Shown: positions 46,974 through 57,201 of the stretch, in pieces
Layout of the letters: the number at the start of each line of letters is the position of its first letter
How positions within the stretch are numbered: position 1 is the stretch's first letter
Assembly (NCBI RefSeq): GCF_012849375.1
Contig: NZ_CP051684.1
Location: forward strand, 1,054,001-1,118,000
Length of the DNA: 64,000 nucleotides
Source: Duganella dendranthematis
Lineage (GTDB): Bacteria > Pseudomonadota > Gammaproteobacteria > Burkholderiales > Burkholderiaceae_D
Direction: 5' to 3'
The notes under the pieces: model-generated
Told to the model about the DNA's origin: nothing
Seen by the model: only the letters and a program-made list of their open reading frames with translations
Database searches by the model: none
Made by a program: the position numbers and the translations under genes

Positions 46974-47201
46974 ATGGCCATTTCTTTTGAACTGGATGAC
47001 AAAACAGAACAGCGCTTAAGAAAGCTGGCCATGCGCACCGGGAAGTCGCTAGACGCCCACCTGCAAGAACTCATCGCGCAAAGCATCGACGATCTGGAAG
47101 ATCTCTATCTCGCCGAGGCCACGATGCAGCGCGTAGCCAGCGGCAAAGAGCCGGTTTATTCATCTGAACAGGTCAGGAAAAATCTTGGCCTGGCAGATTG
47201 A
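46974..47201 (+). CDS. RelB-type antitoxin
   Basis: A 75-residue antitoxin with an N-terminal ribbon-helix-helix (MAISFELDDKTEQRLRKLAM, RTGKSLDAHLQELIAQSIDD) for DNA binding and an acidic C-terminal tail that would wrap the toxin. An AGAGAGG site lies upstream. The end overlaps the toxin start by 17 bp, the standard antitoxin-first arrangement. The pair sits between the peptide transporter and pullulanase genes. It would repress its own promoter and neutralise the RelE-like protein. Confidence 0.88.
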   Translation: MAISFELDDKTEQRLRKLAMRTGKSLDAHLQELIAQSIDDLEDLYLAEATMQRVASGKEPVYSSEQVRKNLGLAD

Positions 47202-47460
47202 CTACACTCGCCAGGCACAGCGTCAGCTATTAAAGCTGGACAAAGCCGCAGCGCGGCGCATTCTTGACTATATGGACCAGCAGGTTGCGCCGCAAGCTGA
47301 CCCGCGTAGCCTGGGCAAAGCATTGACCGGAGCAAAACTCGGCAGCTACTGGCGCTACCGTGTTGGCGACTACCGCATCATCTGCGACATACAGGATGGA
47401 ATTCTCCATGTGCTTGTCGTCGGCATCGGTTATCGTAAGCAAATATACCGTCAGGTTTAA
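47185..47460 (+). CDS. RelE/ParE-family toxin
   Basis: A 91-residue toxin of the RelE/ParE superfamily, probably a ribosome-dependent mRNA endonuclease. It starts at a TTG (47185) with AGGA upstream; the N-terminus AWQIDYTRQAQRQLLKLDKAAARRIL and the core TGAKLGSYWRYRVGDYRIICDI are characteristic of RelE. Tyr/Arg residues at the C-terminus (GIGYRKQIYRQV) match catalytic positions of the family. The TTG start and 17-bp overlap would keep toxin translation coupled to and below antitoxin translation. Confidence 0.88.
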   Translation: MAWQIDYTRQAQRQLLKLDKAAARRILDYMDQQVAPQADPRSLGKALTGAKLGSYWRYRVGDYRIICDIQDGILHVLVVGIGYRKQIYRQV

Positions 47461-47567
47461 GATCACACTTTGTGACCTCCGACTTTTACACACTGCAGAG
47501 CGCGAATTTCAAAGCTGTTGATTCTGGAGTACCATAGCCGCCAATTTCAAGTTTCAGGAGACGGTAG

Positions 47568-50279
47568 ATGGTTGGTAAGCGTTGGGCGGCTGGTTCGTTG
47601 GGGGGCGCTCTGGCGCTGACTTGTTTGACGGCGTCGGCGGCGCCGGCGCTGGCGGATTGCGATGGGCCGTTTGCCGCGCCGCTGCATGCCGCTCCCGCCG
47701 TCGATGCCCGCGCTTATTGGCTGAATCGTCAGTTGATCAAATGGCCGGGCGTCGATGCATCGCGCGGCGTCTTCAAACTCTACTTCTCCTCCAACGCCTT
47801 ACTGCGCGCAGCGCCCGGCGCACGCGTCAGCGGTGAGGATGGCGTGCTGACGCTGGCGCGCTTTGAGGGCGACGTGCCGGCTGCCGCCGCGCAGCGCTTC
47901 AAGTTCACCGCCGACGGCATCGTGTTCAATGTCGCCAATGCAGCGAAGCTGATGACGCAGCAAGTGCTGTTGGTGCAGGAAGCCGACGACGGCGCCGTCA
48001 TCGCCGCCACCTCGCTGCAAATCGCCGGCGCGCTGGATGACCTCTACGCCAACGCCGCCAAGGCCGACGATCTCGGCGCCACCGTCACAGCGCGCGGCGC
48101 CACCTTCAAGCTGTGGGCTCCCACTGCGCAAAGCGTGGCCGTCTGCTCCTACGCCAGCGGCGCCGGCAAAGCCACCGCCATCACGACCATGCAACGCGAC
48201 GACGCCACCGGCATCTGGTCCGCCAGCGCTCAGGGCCCTTACTACCAGTACGTGGTGGACGTGATGACACCAAGCGCCGGCATCGTCCGCAACCTGGTGA
48301 CCGATCCCTACTCGGTGAGTTTGACCACCGACTCGAAGCGCAGCTACGTCGCCAATCTCAACGCCGCCAAACTCAAACCGGCCGGCTGGGACGGCACGCC
48401 GTCGCCAAACAAGGTCGCCGCGCAGACCGACATGACGGTCTACGAACTGCACGTGCGCGATTTCTCGATCAACGACAACACCGTCAGCGCCGCCAACCGC
48501 GGCAAGTACCTGGCCTTCACCGAGGCCAAGTCCAACGGCATGAAACACCTGGCCGCGCTGAGCAAAGCCGGCATGACCGACATCCACCTGCTGCCCGTCT
48601 ACGACATCGGCAGCGTGCCGGAAAAAGCCTGCGTAACACCCGCCATTCCAGTCGCCGATGCCGACAGCGACGCGCAGCAGGCCGCAGTGGCCGAAGCCAG
48701 CGCGCAGGACTGCTTCAACTGGGGCTACGATCCCTTCCACTACAACGCGCCGGAAGGCAGCTACAGCACTGATCCCGCCGACGGCGCCAGGCGCATCGTC
48801 GAATTCCGCCAGATGGTGCAGGCGCTGCACAAGACCGGCCTGCGGGTCGGCATGGACGTGGTCTACAACCATACCTTTATCGCCGGCCAGAACGAGAAAT
48901 CGGTACTGGACCGCGTGGTGCCCGGCTACTACCACCGCCTCAACGCCAAAGGCGATATCGAACGCTCGACCTGCTGCGACAACACCGCCACCGAAAACCT
49001 CATGATGGGCAAGTTGATGGTGGACTCGGTGGCCTTCTGGGCCAGGAACTACAAGATCGATTCCTTCCGCTTCGACCTGATGGGCCACCAGCCGCGCGCC
49101 GTAATGGAGCAAGTGCAGGCCCGCGCCGACAAGGCCGCCGGCCGCCACATCAACCTGATCGGCGAAGGCTGGAACTTCGGCGAAGTGGCCGACGGCGCGC
49201 GCTTCCTACAAGCCTCGCAGCTGTCGCTCAACGGCAGCGGCATCGGCACCTTTAGCGACCGTGGACGCGACGCCGTTCGCGGCGGCGGCGCCGGCGACAG
49301 CGGCCAGCAGCTGTTCGCGCAGCAGGGATACATCAATGGCCTGGTCTACGACACCAATGCGCAAGTCGGCCAGCGTCCCGTCGCCGACCTGCTGCACGCC
49401 TCGGACATGGTCAAGGTCGGACTGGCCGGCACGCTGCGCACCTACCAGCTGACCACCGCCGACGGCAATACCGTGGCCTTGCAGGACATTGTCTACGGCG
49501 GCAACCAGCCGGCCGGCTACGCCAGCGAACCGGGTGAAGTGGTCAACTACGTCGAGAACCACGACAACCAGACGCTGTACGACATCAACGCCTTCAAGCT
49601 GCCGCAGTCCACCACTGCGCACGACCGCGCGCAGGTGCAGATGCTGGGCGCCGCCATCAACGCCTTCAGTCAGGGCGTGGCTTACTTCCACGCCGGTTTC
49701 GACATCCTGCGATCCAAATCGCTGGACCGCAACAGCTTTGAATCGGGCGACTGGTTCAATCGCCTGGACTGGAGCTACCAGGACAACTACTTCGGCACCG
49801 GCCTGCCGCCGGCCGCCGACAACGGCAAGGATTACGCGCTGCTCAAACCCGTGCTGCGCAACGAGAACATCAAGCCGGCGCCGGCGGACATCGCCTACGC
49901 GCGCGACGCCTTCCGCGACCTGCTGGCGATCCGCAGCAGCAGCACGCTGTTCCGCCTGCGTAGCGCGGCCGACATCAAGCAGCGCCTGCGCTTCTTCAAT
50001 ACCGGTCCGTCACAGGTGCCGACCGTGGTGGCCGCCCGCATCGACGGCAAGGGCTACGCCGGCGCGCGCTTCAAGACGGTGGTTTACCTGATCAACGTCG
50101 ACAAGACCGAGCAGCGCGTCACCGCCACCGAAGAACGCAACCGCCGCTATCAGCTGCATCCTGTCCACACCGGCATGGCCGCAGCGGACAAACGCGTGGC
50201 CGCGGAAGCCAAATACGATAAACTCAGCGGTACCTTCACCATCCCTGCACGCAGCGCGGTCGTTTTCGTTGAAAATTGA
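47568..50279 (+). CDS. Pullulanase-type alpha-1,6-glucosidase (GH13)
   Basis: A 903-residue exported debranching enzyme that hydrolyses alpha-1,6 links in pullulan, starch or glycogen fragments. A signal peptide (about 29 residues, ending APALA) is followed by a pullulanase-type N-terminal domain, the CBM48 domain (GATVTARGATFKLWAPTAQSV) and the GH13 barrel with MTVYELHVRDFS, VGMDVVYNHTF, nucleophile Asp in SFRFDLMGH, Glu in LIGEGWNFGE and Asp in VENHDNQTLYD. The C-terminal domain completes it. LADC is not a good lipobox because of the Asp at -1. An AGGAGA site precedes the ATG. It is followed closely by a PKD lipoprotein gene. Confidence 0.94.
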   Translation: MVGKRWAAGSLGGALALTCLTASAAPALADCDGPFAAPLHAAPAVDARAYWLNRQLIKWPGVDASRGVFKLYFSSNALLRAAPGARVSGEDGVLTLARFEGDVPAAAAQRFKFTADGIVFNVANAAKLMTQQVLLVQEADDGAVIAATSLQIAGALDDLYANAAKADDLGATVTARGATFKLWAPTAQSVAVCSYASGAGKATAITTMQRDDATGIWSASAQGPYYQYVVDVMTPSAGIVRNLVTDPYSVSLTTDSKRSYVANLNAAKLKPAGWDGTPSPNKVAAQTDMTVYELHVRDFSINDNTVSAANRGKYLAFTEAKSNGMKHLAALSKAGMTDIHLLPVYDIGSVPEKACVTPAIPVADADSDAQQAAVAEASAQDCFNWGYDPFHYNAPEGSYSTDPADGARRIVEFRQMVQALHKTGLRVGMDVVYNHTFIAGQNEKSVLDRVVPGYYHRLNAKGDIERSTCCDNTATENLMMGKLMVDSVAFWARNYKIDSFRFDLMGHQPRAVMEQVQARADKAAGRHINLIGEGWNFGEVADGARFLQASQLSLNGSGIGTFSDRGRDAVRGGGAGDSGQQLFAQQGYINGLVYDTNAQVGQRPVADLLHASDMVKVGLAGTLRTYQLTTADGNTVALQDIVYGGNQPAGYASEPGEVVNYVENHDNQTLYDINAFKLPQSTTAHDRAQVQMLGAAINAFSQGVAYFHAGFDILRSKSLDRNSFESGDWFNRLDWSYQDNYFGTGLPPAADNGKDYALLKPVLRNENIKPAPADIAYARDAFRDLLAIRSSSTLFRLRSAADIKQRLRFFNTGPSQVPTVVAARIDGKGYAGARFKTVVYLINVDKTEQRVTATEERNRRYQLHPVHTGMAAADKRVAAEAKYDKLSGTFTIPARSAVVFVEN

Positions 50280-50282
50280 TGG

Positions 50283-50630
50283 ATGCGAAAATTCCCCCTT
50301 GCGATCCTGTTGGCGCTGAGCGCCTGCGGCGGTGGTGACTACACGCCGCAGGCCAATCGCGCGCCGGTAGCCAACGCCGGCGCGGCGCAAACCGTCGCTG
50401 CCGGCAGTTCGATCAAACTGGCCGGCAGCGGCGCCGATGCCGACCAGGATATTGTGCTGTATTCGTGGACACTGACAAAACCGGCAGGCAGTGGCGCAAC
50501 GCTGCTAAACTACCATGTCGCCACACCGACCTTTTTCGCCGACCTGCCGGGCGTGTATGTCGCCACGCTGATAGTGAATGACGGGAAGCTCGATAGCGCG
50601 CCTTCCTCCGTCACCATTACAGCGCAATAG
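50283..50630 (+). CDS. PKD-domain lipoprotein
   Basis: A 115-residue lipoprotein: a short signal ends in the lipobox LSAC (Cys at residue 15), followed by GGG and one immunoglobulin-like PKD domain (NRAPVANAGAAQTVAAGSSI, SGADADQDIVLYSWTL, LPGVYVATLIVNDGKLDS). It starts 3 bp after the pullulanase stop and ends 3 bp before the GH92 gene, so the three are co-transcribed. A stand-alone PKD lipoprotein is unusual; it may tether or bind polysaccharide at the cell surface, but this is inference. Confidence 0.85.
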   Translation: MRKFPLAILLALSACGGGDYTPQANRAPVANAGAAQTVAAGSSIKLAGSGADADQDIVLYSWTLTKPAGSGATLLNYHVATPTFFADLPGVYVATLIVNDGKLDSAPSSVTITAQ

Positions 50631-50633
50631 GAC

Positions 50634-52916
50634 ATGAAACTACTCGCACTGCCGTTCCTCTTCACGATACTCACCGCCTCCGCCGCCACTGCCGCGCCGA
50701 TCACCGATCCGGTCGAATGGATCAATCCCCTGATGGGCACCGCCAGCAAGCCGGAACTCTCCAACGGCAATACCTACCCCGCCATCGCGCTGCCGTGGGG
50801 GATGAATTTCTGGACGCCGCAAACCGGCAAGATGGGCAATGGCTGGGCCTACACCTACGACGCCGACAAGATCCGCGGCTTCAAGCAGACGCACCAGCCG
50901 TCGCCGTGGATGAACGACTACGGCCAGTTCGCCATCATGCCGCTGACGGGAAAAATGCGCTTCACGCAGGACGACCGCGCCAGCTGGTTCTCGCACAAGG
51001 CGGAAGTGGCGAAGCCTTACTACTACAGCGTGTATCTGGCCGACTCCGACGTCACCACCGAAATCACGCCGACCGAACGCGCCGCGCAGTTCCGCTTCAC
51101 CTATCCGAAGACCGATGAGGCCTACGTGGTGGTGGACGCCTACGACAAGGGCTCCTACATCAAGGTGCTGCCGGAGCAGCGCAAGATCGTCGGCTACAGC
51201 ACCCGCTACGCGCGCGGCCCGCTGCCGAAGAACTTCAAGAACTGGTTCGTCATCTATTTCGACAAACCGTTCACCTCCACCCACATCTGGAGCGGCGACA
51301 AGCTGGTGGACGGCGTGACGGAGCTGGCCAGCAACCATAGCGGCGTGGTGGTCGGCTTCAAGACCGAGAAAGGCGAAAAGGTCGGCATGCGCGTGGCTTC
51401 CTCCTTCATCAGCGAGGAACAGGCGGAATTGAATCTCAAGCGCGAACTGGCCGACGACAGCTTCGACGCCACCGCGCAAAAGGGCAAGGATGTCTGGAAC
51501 AAGACGCTGAGCCGCGTCAGCGTGGAAGGCGGCAGCGTCGATCAGACGCGCACCTTCTATTCCAGCCTGTACCGCATGCTGTTCTTCCCGAATAAGCTGT
51601 ACGAAATCGACGCCAACAACCAGATCGTCCACTGGAGTCCTTACAATGGCCAGATCCTGCCCGGCTATATGTTCGCCGGCACCGGCTTCTGGGACACCTT
51701 CCGCGCACTGTATCCGTTCCTGAATCTGATGTACCCGTCGATCAACCGCGAAATGCAGGCGGGCCTGGTCAACGACTACAAGGAAGGCGGCTGGCTGCCC
51801 GAGTGGTCCAGTCCCGGCCTGGCCAACGTCATGATCGGCAATAACTCGGCCTCGGTGGTGGCGGAGGCTTACGTCAAAGGCCTGCGCGGCTACGATGTCG
51901 AGACGCTGTGGCAGGCGCTCAAGCACGGCGCCGACAATGAAGGGCCGATGGACGCCGTCGGCCGCAAGGGCGTCAAGTATTACAACGACTTGGGCTACGT
52001 GCCCTACGACGTCAAGATCAACGAGAACGCCGCCCGCACGCTGGAATACGCCTACGACGATTTCGCCATCTGGCAGCTGGGCAAAGCGCTCGGCAAGCCG
52101 GAGTCGGAAATCGCCATCTACAAGCAGCGCGCGATGAACTACAAAAAACTGTTCGATCCGGAGACGGGCCTGATGCGCGGCCGGAATCAGGATGGCAGCT
52201 TCCAGTCACCGTTCAATCCCTTCAAGTGGGGCGACGCTTTCACCGAGGGCAATAGCTGGCACTACACCTGGTCGGTGTTCCAGGACGTGCAGGGCCTGAT
52301 GCAGCTGATGGGCGGCCGTGACAAGTTCGTCGCCAAGCTGGATCAGGTGTTCACGCTGCCGCCGGTCTTCGACGAGAGCTACTACGGTGAAGTGATCCAC
52401 GAGATCCGCGAAATGCAGATCGCGAACATGGGCCAGTACGCGCACGGCAACCAGCCGATCCAGCACATGATCTACCTGTACGGCTACGCCGGCGCGCCGT
52501 GGAAAACCCAGTACTGGGCGCGCGAAACCATGAACCGCCTGTACAAGGCCACGCCGGACGGCTACTGCGGCGACGAGGACAACGGCCAGACCTCGGCCTG
52601 GTATGTGTTCTCGGCGCTGGGCTTCTACCCGGTGACGCCGGCGGTGCCGCAGTACGTGCTGGGCGCGCCGCTGTTCAAGAAAGCCACGCTGCATCTGGAG
52701 AATGGCAAAACCGTCATCATTAACGCGCCGGCCAATAGTGACCGGCAGCGCTACGTGCGGGCGCTGAAGGTCAACGGCAAGCCCTACGCGCACAACTGGC
52801 TCGATCATGCGGCGCTGATGCGGGGCGCCACACTGGACTTCGAGATGTCGGCCACGCCCAACACAGCGCGCGGCGCCAGCGCCGCCGATGCACCGTATTC
52901 GCTATCGGTCCCATAG
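50634..52916 (+). CDS. GH92 family alpha-mannosidase, exported
   Basis: A 760-residue exported GH92 enzyme, a calcium-dependent alpha-1,2-type mannosidase family acting on mannans or N-glycans. After a signal peptide (ending ASAATAAP) come the family N-terminus WINPLMGTASKPELSNGNTYPAIALPWGM and the catalytic-domain blocks FAGTGFWDTFRALYPFL, HGNQPIQHMIYLYGYAGAPW and GDEDNGQTSAWYVFSALGFYP. Length and order are those of the family. It is the last gene after pullulanase and the PKD lipoprotein, separated by 3 bp, linking mannose release to the starch genes. Confidence 0.94.
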   Translation: MKLLALPFLFTILTASAATAAPITDPVEWINPLMGTASKPELSNGNTYPAIALPWGMNFWTPQTGKMGNGWAYTYDADKIRGFKQTHQPSPWMNDYGQFAIMPLTGKMRFTQDDRASWFSHKAEVAKPYYYSVYLADSDVTTEITPTERAAQFRFTYPKTDEAYVVVDAYDKGSYIKVLPEQRKIVGYSTRYARGPLPKNFKNWFVIYFDKPFTSTHIWSGDKLVDGVTELASNHSGVVVGFKTEKGEKVGMRVASSFISEEQAELNLKRELADDSFDATAQKGKDVWNKTLSRVSVEGGSVDQTRTFYSSLYRMLFFPNKLYEIDANNQIVHWSPYNGQILPGYMFAGTGFWDTFRALYPFLNLMYPSINREMQAGLVNDYKEGGWLPEWSSPGLANVMIGNNSASVVAEAYVKGLRGYDVETLWQALKHGADNEGPMDAVGRKGVKYYNDLGYVPYDVKINENAARTLEYAYDDFAIWQLGKALGKPESEIAIYKQRAMNYKKLFDPETGLMRGRNQDGSFQSPFNPFKWGDAFTEGNSWHYTWSVFQDVQGLMQLMGGRDKFVAKLDQVFTLPPVFDESYYGEVIHEIREMQIANMGQYAHGNQPIQHMIYLYGYAGAPWKTQYWARETMNRLYKATPDGYCGDEDNGQTSAWYVFSALGFYPVTPAVPQYVLGAPLFKKATLHLENGKTVIINAPANSDRQRYVRALKVNGKPYAHNWLDHAALMRGATLDFEMSATPNTARGASAADAPYSLSVP

Positions 52917-52966
52917 AAAACACCAGCGGCGGCGGGGGCCGAATCGTGATACCATACGGTTTCCAT

Positions 52967-52990
52967 GCGGAAATATAGTTATATTTCCGC
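52967..52990. promoter_or_regulatory. Perfect inverted repeat upstream of the EAL-domain gene
   Basis: GCGGAAATATA and TATATTTCCGC (11 bp each, perfect) are separated by GT, giving a 24-bp palindrome. It lies 83-106 bp upstream of the EAL gene start and 50 bp after the GH92 stop. The short spacer suggests a protein-binding operator rather than an RNA hairpin. The binding protein is unknown. Confidence 0.7.
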
Positions 52991-53072
52991 CATCGCGAGC
53001 CCCGCCCCGCTCCCGCTTTTATTGCCAGTGCCCCGCCCCGCATTGCTACCTGACCGGCTTTTCGGATTGCAC

Positions 53073-54875
53073 ATGACGATATCCTGCGAACTTACCGAGG
53101 CGCGCCGCCTCGATGCGCTTCACAAACTCAATCTGCTGGACACGCCGCCCAGCGAGGCGTTCGACCGCATCACGCGCATGGCGGCCAGCGTCTTCAAGCT
53201 GCCGGTCGCCGCCATCTCGCTGACCGACGCCGACCGCCAGTGGTTCAAGTCGCGCGTCGGCGTCGAGCACACCAGCATTCCGCGCCTGCGCGCGCCGTGC
53301 GCCCAGGTGGCCGACAGCAGCGATGTGCTGGTGATTCCCGATCTGCTGACCGACGACTTTTATCGCGACAGCCCGCTCGCCGCCAGCGGCATCCGCTACT
53401 ACGCCGGCGCGCCGCTGACCACCACCGACGGCCACTGTCTGGGCGCCATGTGCGTGCTGGGGACCGAACCGCGCGACACCACGCCGGAAGAGCTGACCGC
53501 CTTGTGCGACCTGGCCGGCATGGTGATGGCACAGATCGAATTGCAGCACGCGCTGGGCCGCATCGACGCCGTCAGCGGCCTGCCCAACCGCCATCAGTTC
53601 ATCGAGGATTTCGCCGACCTGGAACTGGACAGTGTCGATGGCGAGCAGCGGCTGGCGGTACTGGTCAACCTGGCCACGCCGGAACAGGTGGTGCACGCCA
53701 CGCGCGCCATGAAATCTTCTTATCTGGACGAACTGGTGACCGAGGCGGCGCGCTGGCTGCGCGCCGAAATCGGCCCTCACCGCCGCATCTACCATGTAGC
53801 GACCGCGCAGTTCATGCTGTTGTCGCCGCCCGGCGCCACGCTGGACACCATCGTGCCGGTGGTGAAAGCTCGGATGCAGGATGCGCTGTTCATCGCCAAG
53901 GCGCGCCATATGGCGACGCCATCGGCCGGCGTGGTGCCGTTCGAGATCGGCCGCGCCGACAGCATGATGGTGCTACGCAAGGCGCAAAGCGCCGCGCATG
54001 ACGCCATCGACAGCTCGACCCATGTCGCCGTCTACTCGCAGGTGGAGGATGCGCTGTACCAGCGCCGTTTCCGCCTGCTGAACGATTTTGTCGCTGCGCT
54101 CGACAGCGGCGACCAGCTGCGGCTGGTGTACCAGCCGCGCATCGACGTCGCCAGCGGCCAGTGCATCGGCGCCGAAGCGCTGCTGCGCTGGAACCATCCG
54201 GAACTGGGCGCCATCGGACCGGCGGAATTCATTCCCATCATCGAACGCTCGGAGCTGGCGCAAGCGACCACCGCATGGGTGCTGGAGGCGGCGCTGCGCC
54301 AGCAGCAGGCCTGGCGCGCGTGCGGCCTGGTGGTGCAGGTGTCGGTGAACGTATCGGCAGCCAACCTGCTGGAGCCGGCGTTTGCCGCCAGCGTGGCGGC
54401 CGGCCTGGCGCGCTGCCAGCTGCCGGCTGATTGCCTGGAGCTGGAAATCACCGAGAGCGCCATCATGGAGCAGCCGGTAAAAGCGCACGCCACGCTGACG
54501 CAGATCGCCGCGCTGGGTGTCGGTCTGGCGATCGACGATTTCGGCACCGGCTACAGCAGCCTGTCGTATTTGCAGACCATGCCGGCCGATGTGGTGAAGA
54601 TTGACCAGTCCTTCATCCGCGACCTGGCCGACGACAAGCGACAGCAGGCGCTGGTGACGGCCATGATCACGCTGTCGCAAGACCTGGGCCACCGCGTGGT
54701 GGCGGAAGGCGTCGAGACGGAGGCGGTGCTGGCCTTCCTGCGCCGCGCCGGTTGCGATGAAGTCCAGGGCTACCTGTTCGCCAAGCCGCTGGAGCCGGCC
54801 GCCTTTGTGCAGCACACGCATCAAATAACCCAACAGAATAAACAAGCGCGAATTGCTTCGTTGTCCGACATATAA
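53073..54875 (+). CDS. GAF / degenerate GGDEF / EAL cyclic-di-GMP phosphodiesterase
   Basis: A 600-residue cytosolic signalling protein with no membrane segments. An N-terminal GAF domain (about 20-165) is followed by a GGDEF-like domain (about 170-325) whose catalytic GGDEF motif is absent (VATAQFMLL at the expected place). The EAL domain (about 345-590) has intact [30 protein letters not shown] and VAEGVE motifs, so it should hydrolyse cyclic-di-GMP. The degenerate GGDEF domain may sense GTP. The ATG at 53073 is preferred over the in-frame ATG at 52965, which lies at the inverted repeat and would add an unlikely hydrophobic Pro-rich stretch. The gene may influence the switch between motility and biofilm. 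Confidence 0.9.
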   Translation: MTISCELTEARRLDALHKLNLLDTPPSEAFDRITRMAASVFKLPVAAISLTDADRQWFKSRVGVEHTSIPRLRAPCAQVADSSDVLVIPDLLTDDFYRDSPLAASGIRYYAGAPLTTTDGHCLGAMCVLGTEPRDTTPEELTALCDLAGMVMAQIELQHALGRIDAVSGLPNRHQFIEDFADLELDSVDGEQRLAVLVNLATPEQVVHATRAMKSSYLDELVTEAARWLRAEIGPHRRIYHVATAQFMLLSPPGATLDTIVPVVKARMQDALFIAKARHMATPSAGVVPFEIGRADSMMVLRKAQSAAHDAIDSSTHVAVYSQVEDALYQRRFRLLNDFVAALDSGDQLRLVYQPRIDVASGQCIGAEALLRWNHPELGAIGPAEFIPIIERSELAQATTAWVLEAALRQQQAWRACGLVVQVSVNVSAANLLEPAFAASVAAGLARCQLPADCLELEITESAIMEQPVKAHATLTQIAALGVGLAIDDFGTGYSSLSYLQTMPADVVKIDQSFIRDLADDKRQQALVTAMITLSQDLGHRVVAEGVETEAVLAFLRRAGCDEVQGYLFAKPLEPAAFVQHTHQITQQNKQARIASLSDI

Positions 54876-54925
54876 GCTTCCTTTACAGTCCGTGGCATAC
54901 ACCATCGACTACGACAGGAGCAGTG

Positions 54926-56566
54926 ATGAGCAAGTGGCACAAGGGCGCCGCGCTGGCGGCGTTCGCACTGACGTCTGCCGCGCAGGCGGCAACCTACTAC
55001 GTCGCACCGGGCGGCAATGACAGCAATGCCGGCACGCTGGCGGCGCCATGGCAGTCCATCGCAAGGGCGCAGGCGGCAGCAGCGCCGGGCGACACCATCT
55101 ATTTCCGTGGCGGCGATTACGTCTACACCGGCACCATCGCCAGCTGCGCCAGCCAGACCGACGTGGTCAACGCCATCACGCTGGACAAGAGCGGCGCGCA
55201 GGACCAGCCGATCCGCTACTGGGCCTATCCGGGCGAGACGCCGGTATTCGACTTCACGCCGATCAAGGAGAACTGCCGCGTCAAGGGTTTCAACGTCACG
55301 GCCAGCTATCTGCACCTGAAAGGGCTGGAGCTGAAAGGCGCGCCGCAGCAGCCCGGCAATTTACTCAACAACGAATCGTGGGGCATCTGGGTCAAGGGCA
55401 GCTATAACACTTTTGAAGCGCTCAACACCCATCACCATATGGGGCCAGGCTTCTTCCTGTCGAACGGCAGCTACAACCTGGTGCTCAATGTCGACTTGCA
55501 CCACAACTACGACCCATACAGCAAATCCGGCGCCGGCCAGAATGCCGACGGCTTCGGCGCGCATATTAAGGCCGGCAATCCGGGCAATGTGTTTCGCGGT
55601 TGCCGCGCGTGGGCCAATACCGACGACGGCTTTGACCTGATCAACGCTTACTCGCCGGTGCTGATCGAGAATTCGTGGGCGTGGCAGCACGGCTACCTGC
55701 CGGGCACTTTCACCTCGCTGGCGGCGGGCAACGGCAATGGCTTCAAGGTCGGCGGCTACAGCGGTGTGTATCAGCCCAATGCGCCGGTGCACACGGTGCG
55801 TTTTTCGGTGGCGTTCAAGAACAAAGCCAACGGCTTTTATGCAAATCACCATCCGGTCGCCAACCTGTATTACAACAACACCAGCATCGCCAATGGCGCC
55901 GGCTTCAATTTCCTCGGCATCGATTCGGCCAACGCCGCCATCTCGCTGGGTGTGGCGCGCAACAACCTCGCTGTCGAGAACACGCCGATCGCCAGTGCCG
56001 GCGGCGCCGATACCGCCTACAACAGCTGGAGCCTGCCGGTCAGCGTGACAGCGGCCGACTTCCAGAGCGTGTCGACCACCGGCTGGGATACCCCGCGCCA
56101 GCCGGACGGCAGCCTGCCGCTGCTGCCTTACCTGCATCTGGCGGCCGGCAGCGATTTGATCGACAAGGGTGTGAATCTGGGCCTGCCCTACAGCGGCACC
56201 GCGCCGGACCTGGGCGCGTTTGAAGGCAGCGCCAGGGTGTCGCTACTCACCGACGTTACCGCCAGCGTGAAGGTTGTGCAGTCAGGGCTGACGCTGGACC
56301 GCGCCACGCAAAAGAGCAAGGGCACGGTGTCGTTCACCAATACCTCCAACGCCATCATCAGCGGCAATCTCCTGTTCCGCGCCGACTACCTGACCGAGGG
56401 CGTGACGCTGGATAACCAGAGCGGCGTGCAAGGCGGCTCGCCGACGCTGGCGCTGCCGGTGTCCGTGCTGGCGCCGGGGCAGACCGCCAGCGTCACCACC
56501 ATCTTCAATAATCCCAACCGCGCCAGCGTGGGCTATCTGCCCAAGCTGATTGCCGGCACGCCTTAA
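54926..56566 (+). CDS. Exported right-handed beta-helix protein, PL9-like pectate lyase
   Basis: A 546-residue exported protein. A signal peptide (ending SAAQA) is followed by TYYVAPGGNDSNAGTLAAPWQSIARA, the DUF1565-type start common to PL9 pectate lyases, and a beta-helix with GIWVKGSYNTFEALNTHHHMGPGF, NADGFGAHIKAG and AWANTDDGFDLINA. In PL9 enzymes such Asp-rich loops bind calcium and a Lys acts as base. A C-terminal beta-sandwich (TDVTASVKVVQSGLTLDRAT onward) looks like a separate domain. The ATG follows AGGAG at 54916-54920. It precedes a PEP-CTERM gene. Pectin or another polyuronide is the probable substrate. Confidence 0.85.
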   Translation: MSKWHKGAALAAFALTSAAQAATYYVAPGGNDSNAGTLAAPWQSIARAQAAAAPGDTIYFRGGDYVYTGTIASCASQTDVVNAITLDKSGAQDQPIRYWAYPGETPVFDFTPIKENCRVKGFNVTASYLHLKGLELKGAPQQPGNLLNNESWGIWVKGSYNTFEALNTHHHMGPGFFLSNGSYNLVLNVDLHHNYDPYSKSGAGQNADGFGAHIKAGNPGNVFRGCRAWANTDDGFDLINAYSPVLIENSWAWQHGYLPGTFTSLAAGNGNGFKVGGYSGVYQPNAPVHTVRFSVAFKNKANGFYANHHPVANLYYNNTSIANGAGFNFLGIDSANAAISLGVARNNLAVENTPIASAGGADTAYNSWSLPVSVTAADFQSVSTTGWDTPRQPDGSLPLLPYLHLAAGSDLIDKGVNLGLPYSGTAPDLGAFEGSARVSLLTDVTASVKVVQSGLTLDRATQKSKGTVSFTNTSNAIISGNLLFRADYLTEGVTLDNQSGVQGGSPTLALPVSVLAPGQTASVTTIFNNPNRASVGYLPKLIAGTP

Positions 56567-56575
56567 GGAGCAACG

Positions 56576-57199
<624 letters not shown>

Positions 57200-57201
57200 G
57201 G

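Noticed and set aside
47463..47475. TCACA-N3-TGTGA considered as a CRP site upstream of pullulanase
   Set aside because: The half sites are in the reverse order and spacing of a CRP site (TGTGA-N6-TCACA); it is more likely a chance small hairpin after the toxin gene.
52965..53072. ATG at 52965 as the start of the EAL protein
   Set aside because: It begins in the inverted repeat and adds a Pro/Leu-rich 36-residue stretch not expected before a GAF domain; the ATG at 53073 gives a normal start.
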